Shown here one piece after another: positions 56,619 to 64,000 of a stretch of DNA of 64,000 nucleotides. The notes under the pieces were generated by a model. The model saw only the letters and a program-made list of their open reading frames with translations, was not told the DNA's origin and made no database searches. The stretch spans positions 1,178,001 through 1,242,000 of the forward strand of contig JADJRQ010000001.1 in the NCBI GenBank assembly GCA_016712175.1. Direction: 5' to 3'. The first letter of the stretch is position 1. Each line of letters opens with the position of its first letter. A program made the translations under genes and the position numbers. Source of the DNA: Solirubrobacterales bacterium. Lineage in GTDB: Bacteria; Actinomycetota; Thermoleophilia; Solirubrobacterales; 70-9.

Positions 56619-57422
56619 TTGGTACCACTGAATATTCCGAATTCGCTGACGCTCCTGCGGATCCTCGCGGTGCCGGTAGTTGTCGTGGCGCTGCTCGACG
56701 GCACACCCAACGGCGACACCCTGGCTGCAATCGTCTTCGCCCTGGCCGCGATGACCGACGGCCTCGACGGCTACATCGCCCGCTCGCGCGACTCGGTCAC
56801 CACCTTCGGCAAGCTGATGGACCCGCTGGCCGACAAGCTGCTGATCACGGCGGCCCTGGTCTCACTGGTCTCGCTGAACCGCCTCCAGGCCTGGGTGGCG
56901 ATGGTCATCATCGCTCGCGAGTTCGCGGTCACCGGCCTGCGCTCGATCGCCGCCGACCGCGGCGTGATCATCTCGGCCAGCTGGATGGGCAAGGTCAAGA
57001 CGGTGCTCCAGATCGGCGCCGTGTTCGCCCTGATCACCTTCAACCCGGCCCCGGTCTGGGTCGACGTGCTCGTCTATCTCGCCGTAGCCGCCACCGTGAT
57101 CAGCGGGCTCGACTATTTCTTCGGCCTGCGCAAAGGGATCGACGAACAACGGCGAAGAAGACGACAGGCCGGAAGAAGACGGCGGGGGCGAGCCCCAGCC
57201 ACTCACTCATCGAGAGGTGCCGTGGTGGCGGTCGCTGCCGCCCATCTCCTCGATCAGCTCGGACAGCAGCCCGTACCGCTCGGCGACGACGTTGTGGCGG
57301 TGGATCGTCTCGAGGTTCTCCTGCTTGGCCATCACGAACGCGTCGGTCGGCAGGTTCGGGAAGGTCTCGCTGACCTGGCGGATCATCTCGCGCACGCAGT
57401 CCTCGACGAAACGGGGCTGTGA
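56619..57422 (+). CDS. pgsA: CDP-diacylglycerol-glycerol-3-phosphate 3-phosphatidyltransferase, 3' end uncertain
   Basis: The first about 175 residues are a good PgsA: LNIPNSLTLLRILAVP, then the CDP-alcohol motif AAMTDGLDGYIARSRDSVTT followed by FGKLMDPLADKLL (D-G-x2-A-R-x8-G-x3-D-x3-D). It makes phosphatidylglycerol-phosphate. After GLRKGIDEQ near 57150 the literal frame turns Arg-rich and runs 215 bases antisense to folE2 up to 57422. All three frames are open here. I think the true end is near 57150-57200, displaced by an indel. Confidence 0.8.
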   Translation: MVPLNIPNSLTLLRILAVPVVVVALLDGTPNGDTLAAIVFALAAMTDGLDGYIARSRDSVTTFGKLMDPLADKLLITAALVSLVSLNRLQAWVAMVIIAREFAVTGLRSIAADRGVIISASWMGKVKTVLQIGAVFALITFNPAPVWVDVLVYLAVAATVISGLDYFFGLRKGIDEQRRRRRQAGRRRRGRAPATHSSRGAVVAVAAAHLLDQLGQQPVPLGDDVVAVDRLEVLLLGHHERVGRQVREGLADLADHLAHAVLDETGL

Positions 57423-58170
57423 ATGGGCCTTCTCGACCACGGCCAGCTCGTCCGGCCGCTTCATCAGCTCGTAGATCTCCGAGCTCATCGAGCCTTCGAC
57501 CAGCCTCAGCGGGTCACGGGCGTCGATGTCTACATGGCTGCCGTCGGCGCTGCCGATCCACAGCGTCCCGACGCCACGCTGGTTGTGCGTCGCGATCGGA
57601 ACGAGGCTGATGATTTCCTCGATCTGCTCGGCCGTGTAGTCGTGCTCGGCGAGGCGTCCGCGGGCGAGGTCGGCGACCATCGCCCTGGGCGCAGGGGCAG
57701 GCGGTCATGCCCTGGGCCTGGACGCCGGTGACGGTTCGGGTGCCGCTCTCCGAAGAGACGGCGGTGCCGAGCAGCGTGTAGATCTGCTGGTTGGCGATGC
57801 CGGAGACGGGGGCGGGCACGGTCTCGGCGTAGTTCGCCGTGATCGAGACTTCAGCCCGGATTCCATGCTGGCGCTCGCGGACGAGTTCGGCGATCCGGGC
57901 GGCAAGCTGCTCGGCCCGCATCGACTCGGTCGCGATGATTTCTTCGATCGCTTCGGCGACGTTCTCTTCGAAGCGCGACATGTGGACGCCGGCCTGATCC
58001 GGCCCGAGATCGACAAAACACTCAAGTTCGGCGTGGTAATGACCGGCCTCGCCGAGGCTGATCACCTTTTCGACGCCGGTCACACCGACCCGGGAGAGGC
58101 TCACTCGGGTCGCTGGCTGTGAGGCCTGCACATCGATACCGCTGGGAGGAAGCGCGATTTCTGGGTTCAT
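57207..58170 (-). CDS. folE2: GTP cyclohydrolase FolE2 (type IB), one frameshift
   Basis: About 321 residues once an extra base is removed in the CCC at 57683-57685, restoring GMTACPCAQAMVADLARGRL. N-terminal VSLSRVGVTGVEKVI and VDLGPDQAGVHMSRF, then EVSITANYAETVPAPVSG, and C-terminal LVPIATHNQRGVGTLWIG with EDCVREMI. FolE2 makes 7,8-dihydroneopterin triphosphate from GTP, the first step of folate and related pterin synthesis. Divergent from sigA. Confidence 0.9.
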
Positions 58171-58243
58171 CTCGTTCTTTTCGAAAGGGGGGACTTCGAC
58201 ACAGAGTAAACGGCGGAAGGCTTCACCGGCCCCGCCTGGGGCG

Positions 58244-58276
58244 TTGGATCAGACGGCAGCCGGCATGTCCTATAAT
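58244..58276 (+). promoter_or_regulatory. Promoter candidate upstream of sigA
   Basis: A consensus TATAAT lies at 58271-58276. TTGGAT at 58244-58249 could be the -35 box, but the 21-base spacer is too long, so the -35 is weak or elsewhere. The transcript would have a leader of about 55 bases to ATG 58337. Confidence 0.4.
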
Positions 58277-58336
58277 CGGGGTCTGGGTCGTTCGTTGATG
58301 TCGGCCACCGAAAACCCCAGGGGCGAGTGGGGCTGA

Positions 58337-59409
58337 ATGGAGTTGGATAACGAAGAGCTGCGATTCTGATCGCATCGGGACGGGACACGGGCTATCTGAC
58401 CATCGACTCAGTCGCCAAGGCGGTTTCGGAACTCGACGCCAACCACGACCAGGTCAAGGAGCTCCACGGCCACCTGACCGAACACGGCATCGAACTGATC
58501 AGCAAGGAAGACGCCTCCGCCGCGCAGCCTGGGTGGCGAGGAGTTGCCGCGCCTCCGCCTCCGGTGGCCGACGCCGGGACCGAGACGAACCTCGACTCCC
58601 TGCGCCTCTACCTGCGCTCGATCGGCCAGGTCGACCTGCTGAACGCCGCTCAGGAAGTCGAGCTCGCCAAGCGCATCGAGCGCGGCGACATGGAGGCCAA
58701 GCGCCAGATGGTCGAGGCCAACCTGCGCCTGGTCGTCTCGATCGCCAAGGGCTACCTCGGCCGCGGGCTCACCTTCCTCGACCTGATCCAGGAAGGCTCG
58801 CTCGGCCTGATCCGCGCGGTCGAGAAGTTCGACTACCGCCGCGGCTACAAATTTTCGACCTATGCCACCTGGTGGATCCGCCAGGCGGTGACTCGTGCGG
58901 TCGCCGACAAGTCGCGTTCGATCCGGATCCCGGTCCACATGGTCGAGAAGCTCAACCGGGTCCACTTCGTTGAGCGTCAGCTGGTCCAGGACCTTGGCCG
59001 TGAGCCGGAGCCATTCGAGATCGCAGACGAACTCGGCTGGACTGTGCAGGAAGTGCGCGATGTCTGGCGTGTGTCCCAGACGCCGATCTCCCTGGAGAAG
59101 CCGGTCGGTGACGGGGAGGAGACCGAACTGGTCGACCTCGTCCGCGACGAGAACGCGATGGAGCCCTTCGACGAAGCCTCACTCAACATGCGAAGCGAAG
59201 GTGTCAGGAAGGTGCTCGACGGCCTCACCGAACGCGAACGGCAGGTGATCGAGATGCGTTACGGGCTCGGCGGCTTCGACCCGCGCACCCTCGAACAGTG
59301 CGGCGAGGCCTTCGGAGTCACCCGCGAGCGGGTCCGCCAGATCGAGACCAGCACCCTGCGGAAGATCAAGAGCCTGCCCGAAGCCCAGGGACTGCGCGAA
59401 GGCAGCTGA
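58337..59409 (+). CDS. sigA: Primary RNA polymerase sigma-70 factor, N-terminus frame-disrupted
   Basis: About 357 residues. Regions 2-4 start clearly by ATG 58564: region 1.2 RLYLRSIGQVDLLN, region 2 DLIQEGSLGLIRAVEKF, YKFSTYATWWIRQAVTRAVA (2.3-2.4), region 4.2 TRERVRQIETSTLRKIK. The frame continues upstream of 58564 through a region 1.1-like stretch (GYLTIDSVAKAVSELDANHD, HLTEHGIELISKED) but without a usual start until TAA 58348. One base added near 58361-58366 joins it to MELDNEELR at ATG 58337. Principal promoter recognition factor of the cell. Confidence 0.93.
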
Positions 59410-59416
59410 CCGGCGT

Positions 59417-60732
59417 TCAGTCTTTCGCGGCCAGGTCGAGGCGGAGGTTTCTCAAGATGTCCTTGCGCTGGGCCTGGTTGACCCCGGCCTCTTCGGCGTA
59501 GGCCGGCCACTTTGAAACCACTTCGGTCACCTCGGCCACGATCTCTTTCGCCCGGCCACGGGGGAGCGTGGCGACTCTTCCGGCCTGAACGAAATCGTCG
59601 GGAACGAACCCCGTGGTCTTGCCGCCGAGGGTCATCTGATGGCCGCCGGTCCACTTGCTCTCAGGATTGAAGGAATAGGTCACGTCGAAGGCCGGCGACA
59701 GGCTCCAGATCCCGGCCCGGTCCATCAGGAAGGCGATGTTCTTGACGTGGTCGTCCTGGTTCCATGCGACGATGTTGAAAGTCATGCGGCGAAACAGTTG
59801 CTCGCGGGCGCCCGGTCCGAGGTCGAGATTGCGGGTCACCATCAAAGCCTGCTCGTAGGAGTACGCGCCGGGCTGGTTGAAATCGAAGTGTGCGATCGAG
59901 CCGAGCGACTGCATGTGGATCTTTCGATTGTGCTCGTCCCGGTCAAAACGTCTCGTCATGAAATGGCTCCGGCCGTTCTCTTCGAGAAGGCGGCAGGCTG
60001 TCATCTCGATGCCGGCATCCCTTGCCATCGCCGAGTAGGCGAACTCGATCAGCCCATAGCCCTTGGGGTCGGCGGGCGTCTTTGTCCCGGTTGTTTTCGA
60101 TCCCGTCGAACTTCAAAGAGCCAGGGTTCGAAGCCGGGTCCGTTGTCGACCTGTCCCGCCCGGACCTGGTTGGTCTCCGGATTCCAGGCGATCACCGCCT
60201 TCGCCCTTGCTCCACCGGCCGAGGTTCCGACGCTCAGGATCTCCCGCAGCGCACCTTCACGCTCACCCCTGGTCAGCGACGCTTCGAGTTCCGTACGGTG
60301 ATTCAGTACCTCGGAGGCGAGTTCGACCAGCGCCCCGATCTGGATGTCGCCGCCGCCGGCCGGGTCCGGGCCCTCTGAAGGCTCGAACTCGAGGGCGCCC
60401 ATTCCCCGGGTTCCCACGTAACAAAGGCGCTCGACCGCGCTGAAGTCTCCGGGCTCCCGGCCCTGCTGCGCGAGCCAGACGTTGATCAACGCGGTCCCGT
60501 ATCGGTCCGGCAACGATTCCGCCAGCAGACCGGGTAGTCCGTGGAAGGTCTCCCGGTTGAGTCCCGGAAAGCTGTACGGATGCCGGGCCAGGGGCATCTC
60601 CAGGGGGGAGACCTGAATCCCGCTGCGAGAAAACGCGGCCGTGTATTCGAAGGCCGCGACGTCGCTTCCCTCTTCCAGGAAGACCGCACCGATCGGACTT
60701 CCCCAGAGCATCACGGTGGCTCCGTTCTTCAT
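59417..60732 (-). CDS. hipA: HipA-family serine/threonine kinase toxin, two frameshifts
   Basis: About 437 residues after removing an extra C at about 60114 (restores LFKFDGIENNRDKD) and an extra G in 60074-60076 (restores KDAADPKGYGLIEFAYSAMA). N-terminal HipA domain: MLWGSPIGAVFLEEG and LPDRYGTALINVWL. Kinase core: SVGTSAGGARAKAVIAW, TRRFDRDEHNRKIHMQSL, catalytic NQDDHVKNIAFLMD and SPAFDVTYSF. HipA phosphorylates glutamyl-tRNA synthetase in E. coli. It overlaps hipB by 4 bases. A caller would split it at 60028/60049. Confidence 0.88.
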
Positions 60733-61090
60733 TGCCCCTCCTCCCGGTCATCGCCCCAGACCCAGGGTTCGTCCGGCGATTCATCGGCCTTCCGGCTCCG
60801 CGCCCGCTGGCGCCGGCGTCCGTCGTTACTCAGTCGCTCTATCGGGCTCGGCACCGGCTCGGGCAGAAGCCGGTCGAGCGATTCGCTCATCTCCAGGGCC
60901 CGGAGGACCGGATGAAGCTGGGGAGTTGAACCGACTCCCCGTCTTCGAGCCGCTGGATGGTCCGGCGGGCCAGCCCGGCCTGCTCCGCGAATTCGGCCTG
61001 CGACAGGTTGCGTTCCAGGCGCCATCGGGCGAGCCGGTTGCCGATTTCGGCCAGGACTGCTTCGTCGGTGAGTTGATCAGTGACTCGCAT
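60729..61090 (-). CDS. hipB: HipB-like XRE-family antitoxin, one frameshift
   Basis: About 120 residues from ATG 61090. The XRE helix-turn-helix LARWRLERNLSQAEFAEQAG, then LARRTIQRLEDGESVQLPS, is complete. The frame is lost at 60908-60911; one added G gives FIRVLRALEMSESLDRLLPE, with a basic tail ending at TGA 60729, overlapping the hipA start (ATGA). It binds the operator array just upstream and neutralises HipA. Confidence 0.85.
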
Positions 61091-61238
61091 AAAGCGCCTC
61101 CTCGGACGCTTTATAGCCGCCATTGGCAATTAAGCGTCGTCTATTGCGCTTTAAGCGTAGCAGGTTAATTCCACTAAAGCGTCATTTATGGCGCATTGCG
61201 GTCATTTAACCAAATAAAGCGCCAGAACTGGCGCTTTA
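61091..61238. promoter_or_regulatory. Multi-site operator array of the hipBA module
   Basis: At least five AAAGCG/AAGCG half-sites and their complements crowd 148 bases. AAAGCG 61091-61096 pairs with CGCTTT 61107-61112. TTAAGCG is at 61130-61136 and CGCTTTAA at 61147-61154. TAAAGCG is at 61175-61181. TAAAGCGCC 61215-61223 pairs perfectly with GGCGCTTTA 61230-61238 over a 6-base spacer. AT-rich DNA lies between them. Cooperative HipB binding is inferred. Confidence 0.6.
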
Positions 61239-61253
61239 CTAAGGAGACCCTAA

Positions 61254-61335
61254 TGGCGGAGGTAGGATTCGAACCTACGTAGGCTGAGCCAACCGGTTTA
61301 CAGCCGGTCTCCTTTAACCACTCGGACACTCCGCC
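61254..61335 (-). tRNA. tRNA-Tyr (anticodon GTA)
   Basis: Minus-strand class II tRNA of 82 bases. Acceptor GGCGGAG/CTCCGCC, discriminator A. Anticodon arm ACCGG-CTGTAAA-CCGGT with GTA. A long variable arm (GGCTCAGCC) and T-arm GGTTCGAATCC. No CCA shown after the discriminator in this strand's genome copy. Sits between the hipBA operator and the aldolase gene. Confidence 0.96.
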
Positions 61336-61407
61336 AGCTTGGGGCGCAGTTTATTGAAAGGAATGCCGAAAGGGCTCCGGCCGTGGATGGCCGAATACTC
61401 TGGTGCG

Positions 61408-62460
61408 ATGACCCCTTCGCGCGGATTCGTTTCAGACAACTCCTCAGGAGCCCATCCGGCGATCCTCGAGGCGATCGCCGCGGCCAACGCAGGACACGTC
61501 ACTTCGTATGGGGGAGATCCGGAGACGGCCCGCCTCGAAGAGGCCTCACGAGCCGAATTCGGCGAAACCTCTGTGATCTTCCCGATGATGAACGGGACCG
61601 GCGCGAACGTCGCCGCCCTGCGGGCGATGGCCCGGCCGCACCAGGCCGTGATCTGCGCCGAGACCGCCCACCTGTCGATCGACGAGACCGCGGCACCGGA
61701 GGCGATCGCCGGGCTCAAGCTGCTGGGCGTGCCGACCCCTGACGGAAAACTCATCCCGGAAATCGCCGCGACGAAGCTGGTCGACCCGGCCGACGTGCCC
61801 CACGCCCCTTGGCCGGCCGTCATCTCGATCACCCAGGCGACCGAGCTCGGCACCGTCTACACGCCTCAGGAGGTCGGGGTGCTGGCAGACTTCGCCCACG
61901 AGAACGGGATGTTGCTCCATATGGACGGCTCCCGGCTGGCGAATGCGGCCGCCTCACTCGATCTCGGCCTCGGCGAAATCAGCCTCGATTGCGGGGTCGA
62001 CGTGCTCTGCTTCGGGGCCAACAAGAACGGCGCGCTTTTTGGCGAAGCCGTGGTGTTCCGCGAACCGGAGCTGGCCGAAGGCTTTGAAGTGCTGCGCAAG
62101 GGTTCGCTCCAGTTGGCTTCGAAGATGCGTTTCGTCTCGGCCCAGCTCAATGCCCTGCTGGAGGGCGGGCTCTGGCGCGAGCTCGCCGGTAACGCCAACC
62201 GCATGGCGGCCGCGCTGTCGGAGGCTGCCGCCTGGATCGAAGGCGTCGAAATCGCGCAGGAGACGCAGGCCAACGTCGTTTTTCTCGCGATGGAACTCGA
62301 AAAGGCCCGGGCTTTCGCGCGCCGCTGTGAGCCACACCGGCCGCTGGTCTTCGAGTTGGGCGGCGTCGGCCTGATCCGGCTGGTCGCCTCCTGGGACACG
62401 CAGATCGAAGACGTGGACAAGCTGGTCACCGAACTGACCACAGCCGCCCACGACCATTGA
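61408..62460 (+). CDS. Low-specificity L-threonine aldolase
   Basis: 350 residues from ATG 61408 (in-frame ATG 61387 and 61363 are possible but less likely). Fold type I PLP enzyme: FVSDNSSGAHPAILEAIAAA, GDPETARLEEASRAEFG, AETAHLSIDETAA, HMDGSRLANAA, and the PLP lysine K206 in CFGANKNGALFGEA. It cleaves threonine or allo-threonine to glycine and acetaldehyde. Confidence 0.88.
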   Translation: MTPSRGFVSDNSSGAHPAILEAIAAANAGHVTSYGGDPETARLEEASRAEFGETSVIFPMMNGTGANVAALRAMARPHQAVICAETAHLSIDETAAPEAIAGLKLLGVPTPDGKLIPEIAATKLVDPADVPHAPWPAVISITQATELGTVYTPQEVGVLADFAHENGMLLHMDGSRLANAAASLDLGLGEISLDCGVDVLCFGANKNGALFGEAVVFREPELAEGFEVLRKGSLQLASKMRFVSAQLNALLEGGLWRELAGNANRMAAALSEAAAWIEGVEIAQETQANVVFLAMELEKARAFARRCEPHRPLVFELGGVGLIRLVASWDTQIEDVDKLVTELTTAAHDH

Positions 62461-62524
62461 TCCGAAGTGACCGCGATCGAGGCGTCGTAGCCGCCCCGAT
62501 CCGGGTCACTCCCAAACGGGTTTG

Positions 62525-63169
62525 TCAGTCGATCAGGTCGCGCTCCGCTGCCCAGCGGCTCAGTTCGTGCCGGGTTGAGAGCTGGAGCTTTCGGAGGACC
62601 GAGCTGGCGTGGGCCTCGACCGTCTTGATCGAGATGCCGAGCCGCCGGGCGATCTCTTTATATAGATAGCCGCGGGCGATCAGGCGGAGGACTTCCTGCT
62701 CGCGCGGGGTAAGCTGGTCCAGCTCGGCGTCCGCCAGCGCCTGCTCATCGTTGCCAGTGAAGGCGTCAAGCACGAAGCCGGCGAGCTGGGGGGAGAAGAC
62801 GGCGTCGCCCTGGCTGACCCGGGTGATCGCGTCAATCAGCTCGGGACCGGAGATCGACTTGGTGACGTACCCACGGGCGCCGGTCCGGACGATCGCGACC
62901 ACGTCCTCGGGCGCGTCGCTCACCGACAGGGCGAGGAATCTGGTCCCTCCGACTTCCGGCAGCGACTGGCGGATCACTTCCTGGCCACCGCCGTCGGGCA
63001 TGTGAACGTCGAGCAGGGCTACATCCGGCTTCTCTCTGGCGATCAGGTTGACGGCCTCGCGCACGGTCGAGGCTTCCCCGACGACCTCGACGCCCTGCTC
63101 GAGCTCGGACTTGACCCCGGCCCGGAAGATCGCATGGTCATCGACGATCACGACTCTGATGGCATTCAT
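62525..63169 (-). CDS. NarL/FixJ-type response regulator
   Basis: 214 residues. Receiver with DD at 10-11, phospho-acceptor D54 (VALLDVHMPDGG), K in YVTKSISG, and a LuxR-type helix-turn-helix LTPREQEVLRLIARGYLYKE then ISIKTVEAHASSVLRKL at about 153-200. Its start overlaps the kinase stop by 4 bases. Together they form a two-component pair of unknown signal. Confidence 0.93.
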   Translation of the reverse strand: MNAIRVVIVDDHAIFRAGVKSELEQGVEVVGEASTVREAVNLIAREKPDVALLDVHMPDGGGQEVIRQSLPEVGGTRFLALSVSDAPEDVVAIVRTGARGYVTKSISGPELIDAITRVSQGDAVFSPQLAGFVLDAFTGNDEQALADAELDQLTPREQEVLRLIARGYLYKEIARRLGISIKTVEAHASSVLRKLQLSTRHELSRWAAERDLID

Positions 63170-64000
63170 TTCGTCTCCATTTTCAGTTCGATCTCGGTTC
63201 CTTCGCCCTCATTCGAATGCACCCGGGCCGAGCCGCCATTCAGTTTCATCCGGCCGAGGATCGAGTCTCTCACCCCACGCCGGTCGTCGGGGACCGAATC
63301 GAGATCGAAACCGGGGCCGCGGGCACGGATGAAGACCGGGGTCTCGACCGGCGTGATCTCCGCGTAGAGCCGGACGGTCCCGGCGTCACCGGCATACTTG
63401 ACCGCGTTGGTCATCGCTTCCCGGCTGGCGGCGACGAGCGCTGCGCCACGTTCGTCGAGTTCGCGGTCACCGACAGTGACCGCGTCGATCGGCAGGCCGT
63501 GGAGCTCTTCGACTTCGGCGGCCGCCGCCTCGAGTGCGCTGGCCAGCGAGGTATCGCGTTCGTCTCCGGTCTTGCCAGACAGCCAGTCGCGGAGTTCCCG
63601 CTCCTGCTTGCGAGCCAGGGTGGAGACTTGGCGTGGGTCATCGGACTTCTTCTGCATCAGAGCGAGTGTCTGCAGAACGGAGTCATGGAGGTGGGCAGCC
63701 ACTTCGGCCCGTTCCTGGGAGCGAACGCGTTCCGAGCGCTCGCGGCCGAGGTTGCGGGCGAGGCGGACCCAGACCGGGGCGAGCACGAGCGCCAGCACCA
63801 CGACCACGGTCACGCCGGCAAGGGCCGCGTCACCGGCAGCGTCGAAGGCTCCGTTTATGTAGAGGAAGAGCACCGCGCCACCGACCACCAGCGCAATGCC
63901 AAATATGCCGCGATAGGACCCAAATCGCGAGCGCGAACCCGGTCTGGCGTGCATCTCCGGCTCCTGAGGCCGGGGATGCTTGCCAGACCTCGGTTTTTCG
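63166..64000 (-). CDS. NarL-type sensor histidine kinase, probably truncated at the window edge
   Basis: From ATG 63954 the product has 262 residues: two hydrophobic segments (about 17-33 and 45-62), a phospho-acceptor H90 in AAHLHDSVLQTLALM, N in REAMTNAVKYAG and G-boxes. The same frame is open from 63954 to the window end and reads as a linker (GKHPRPQEPEMHARPG), so the real start may lie outside, where relatives of this type carry a PspC domain. It is upstream of its NarL partner. Confidence 0.85.
   Translation of the reverse strand, partial: EKPRSGKHPRPQEPEMHARPGSRSRFGSYRGIFGIALVVGGAVLFLYINGAFDAAGDAALAGVTVVVVLALVLAPVWVRLARNLGRERSERVRSQERAEVAAHLHDSVLQTLALMQKKSDDPRQVSTLARKQERELRDWLSGKTGDERDTSLASALEAAAAEVEELHGLPIDAVTVGDRELDERGAALVAASREAMTNAVKYAGDAGTVRLYAEITPVETPVFIRARGPGFDLDSVPDDRRGVRDSILGRMKLNGGSARVHSNEGEGTEIELKMETK

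Noticed and set aside
61215..61238. Perfect inverted repeat next to tRNA-Tyr as a terminator
   Set aside because: It shares its TAAAGCG half-sites with the other repeats upstream of hipB, so an operator fits better.

Overview
This is high-GC, tightly packed bacterial chromosome. The gene content points to an actinobacterium, most plausibly of the class Thermoleophilia (Solirubrobacterales-like). The reasons are a primary sigma factor with a short region 1.1, an NrdR/B12-dependent NrdJ ribonucleotide reductase pair, a ThyX-type (not ThyA-type) thymidylate synthase relative, FolE2, an archaeal-type topoisomerase I with a lysine-rich tail beside tmk and holB, TatA, and many TTG/GTG starts with 4-base overlaps. 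The lineage is an inference.

Layout. 1-8 kb: the end of an AEC transporter, a VOC protein, a frame-disrupted MmeI-like restriction-modification enzyme, a tandem-domain ThyX-like protein, a GH114-like lipoprotein and a HAD phosphatase. 8-18 kb: a TetR-controlled Baeyer-Villiger monooxygenase/SDR pair, an MFS exporter fused to a winged-helix domain, a secreted M15 peptidase, a pair of repeated hairpins, AlkB, an OsmC-AhpD peroxide pair and an ArsR-DUF2892-MMPL operon. 18-29 kb: NrdJ with an intein at its radical cysteine, NrdR, a hemolysin-III protein with 11-residue repeats, an alpha/beta hydrolase, phosphohexomutase, ROK kinase, RsgA and a precorrin-2 dehydrogenase-like protein. 29-42 kb: a sugar-nucleotide epimerase, topA-tmk-holB, a GT2/DUF2304 pair, an OmpR-type two-component system, a P450 and Lon. 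42-47 kb: an accessory stretch with a membrane glycosyltransferase-like protein, VapBC, a badly frame-disrupted SulP transporter and HicBA. 47-55 kb: an Acg-type nitroreductase, a serine hydrolase with a membrane tail, several small membrane transport families and pyruvate phosphate dikinase. 55-64 kb: tRNA-Thr, a TMEM175-like channel, TatA, PgsA, FolE2, SigA, a HipBA module with a repeat-rich operator, tRNA-Tyr, threonine aldolase and a NarL-type two-component system cut by the window edge.

A cross-cutting observation affects how the window should be read. At least a dozen genes, including housekeeping ones (sigA, folE2, rsgA), are broken by single-base insertions or deletions, mostly in short G or C runs, and each recovers perfect family sequence when one base is restored. 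The simplest reading is residual consensus error in the assembly. I therefore annotate these as whole genes and state where the frame breaks. No CRISPR array, rRNA, prophage or insertion sequence was seen.
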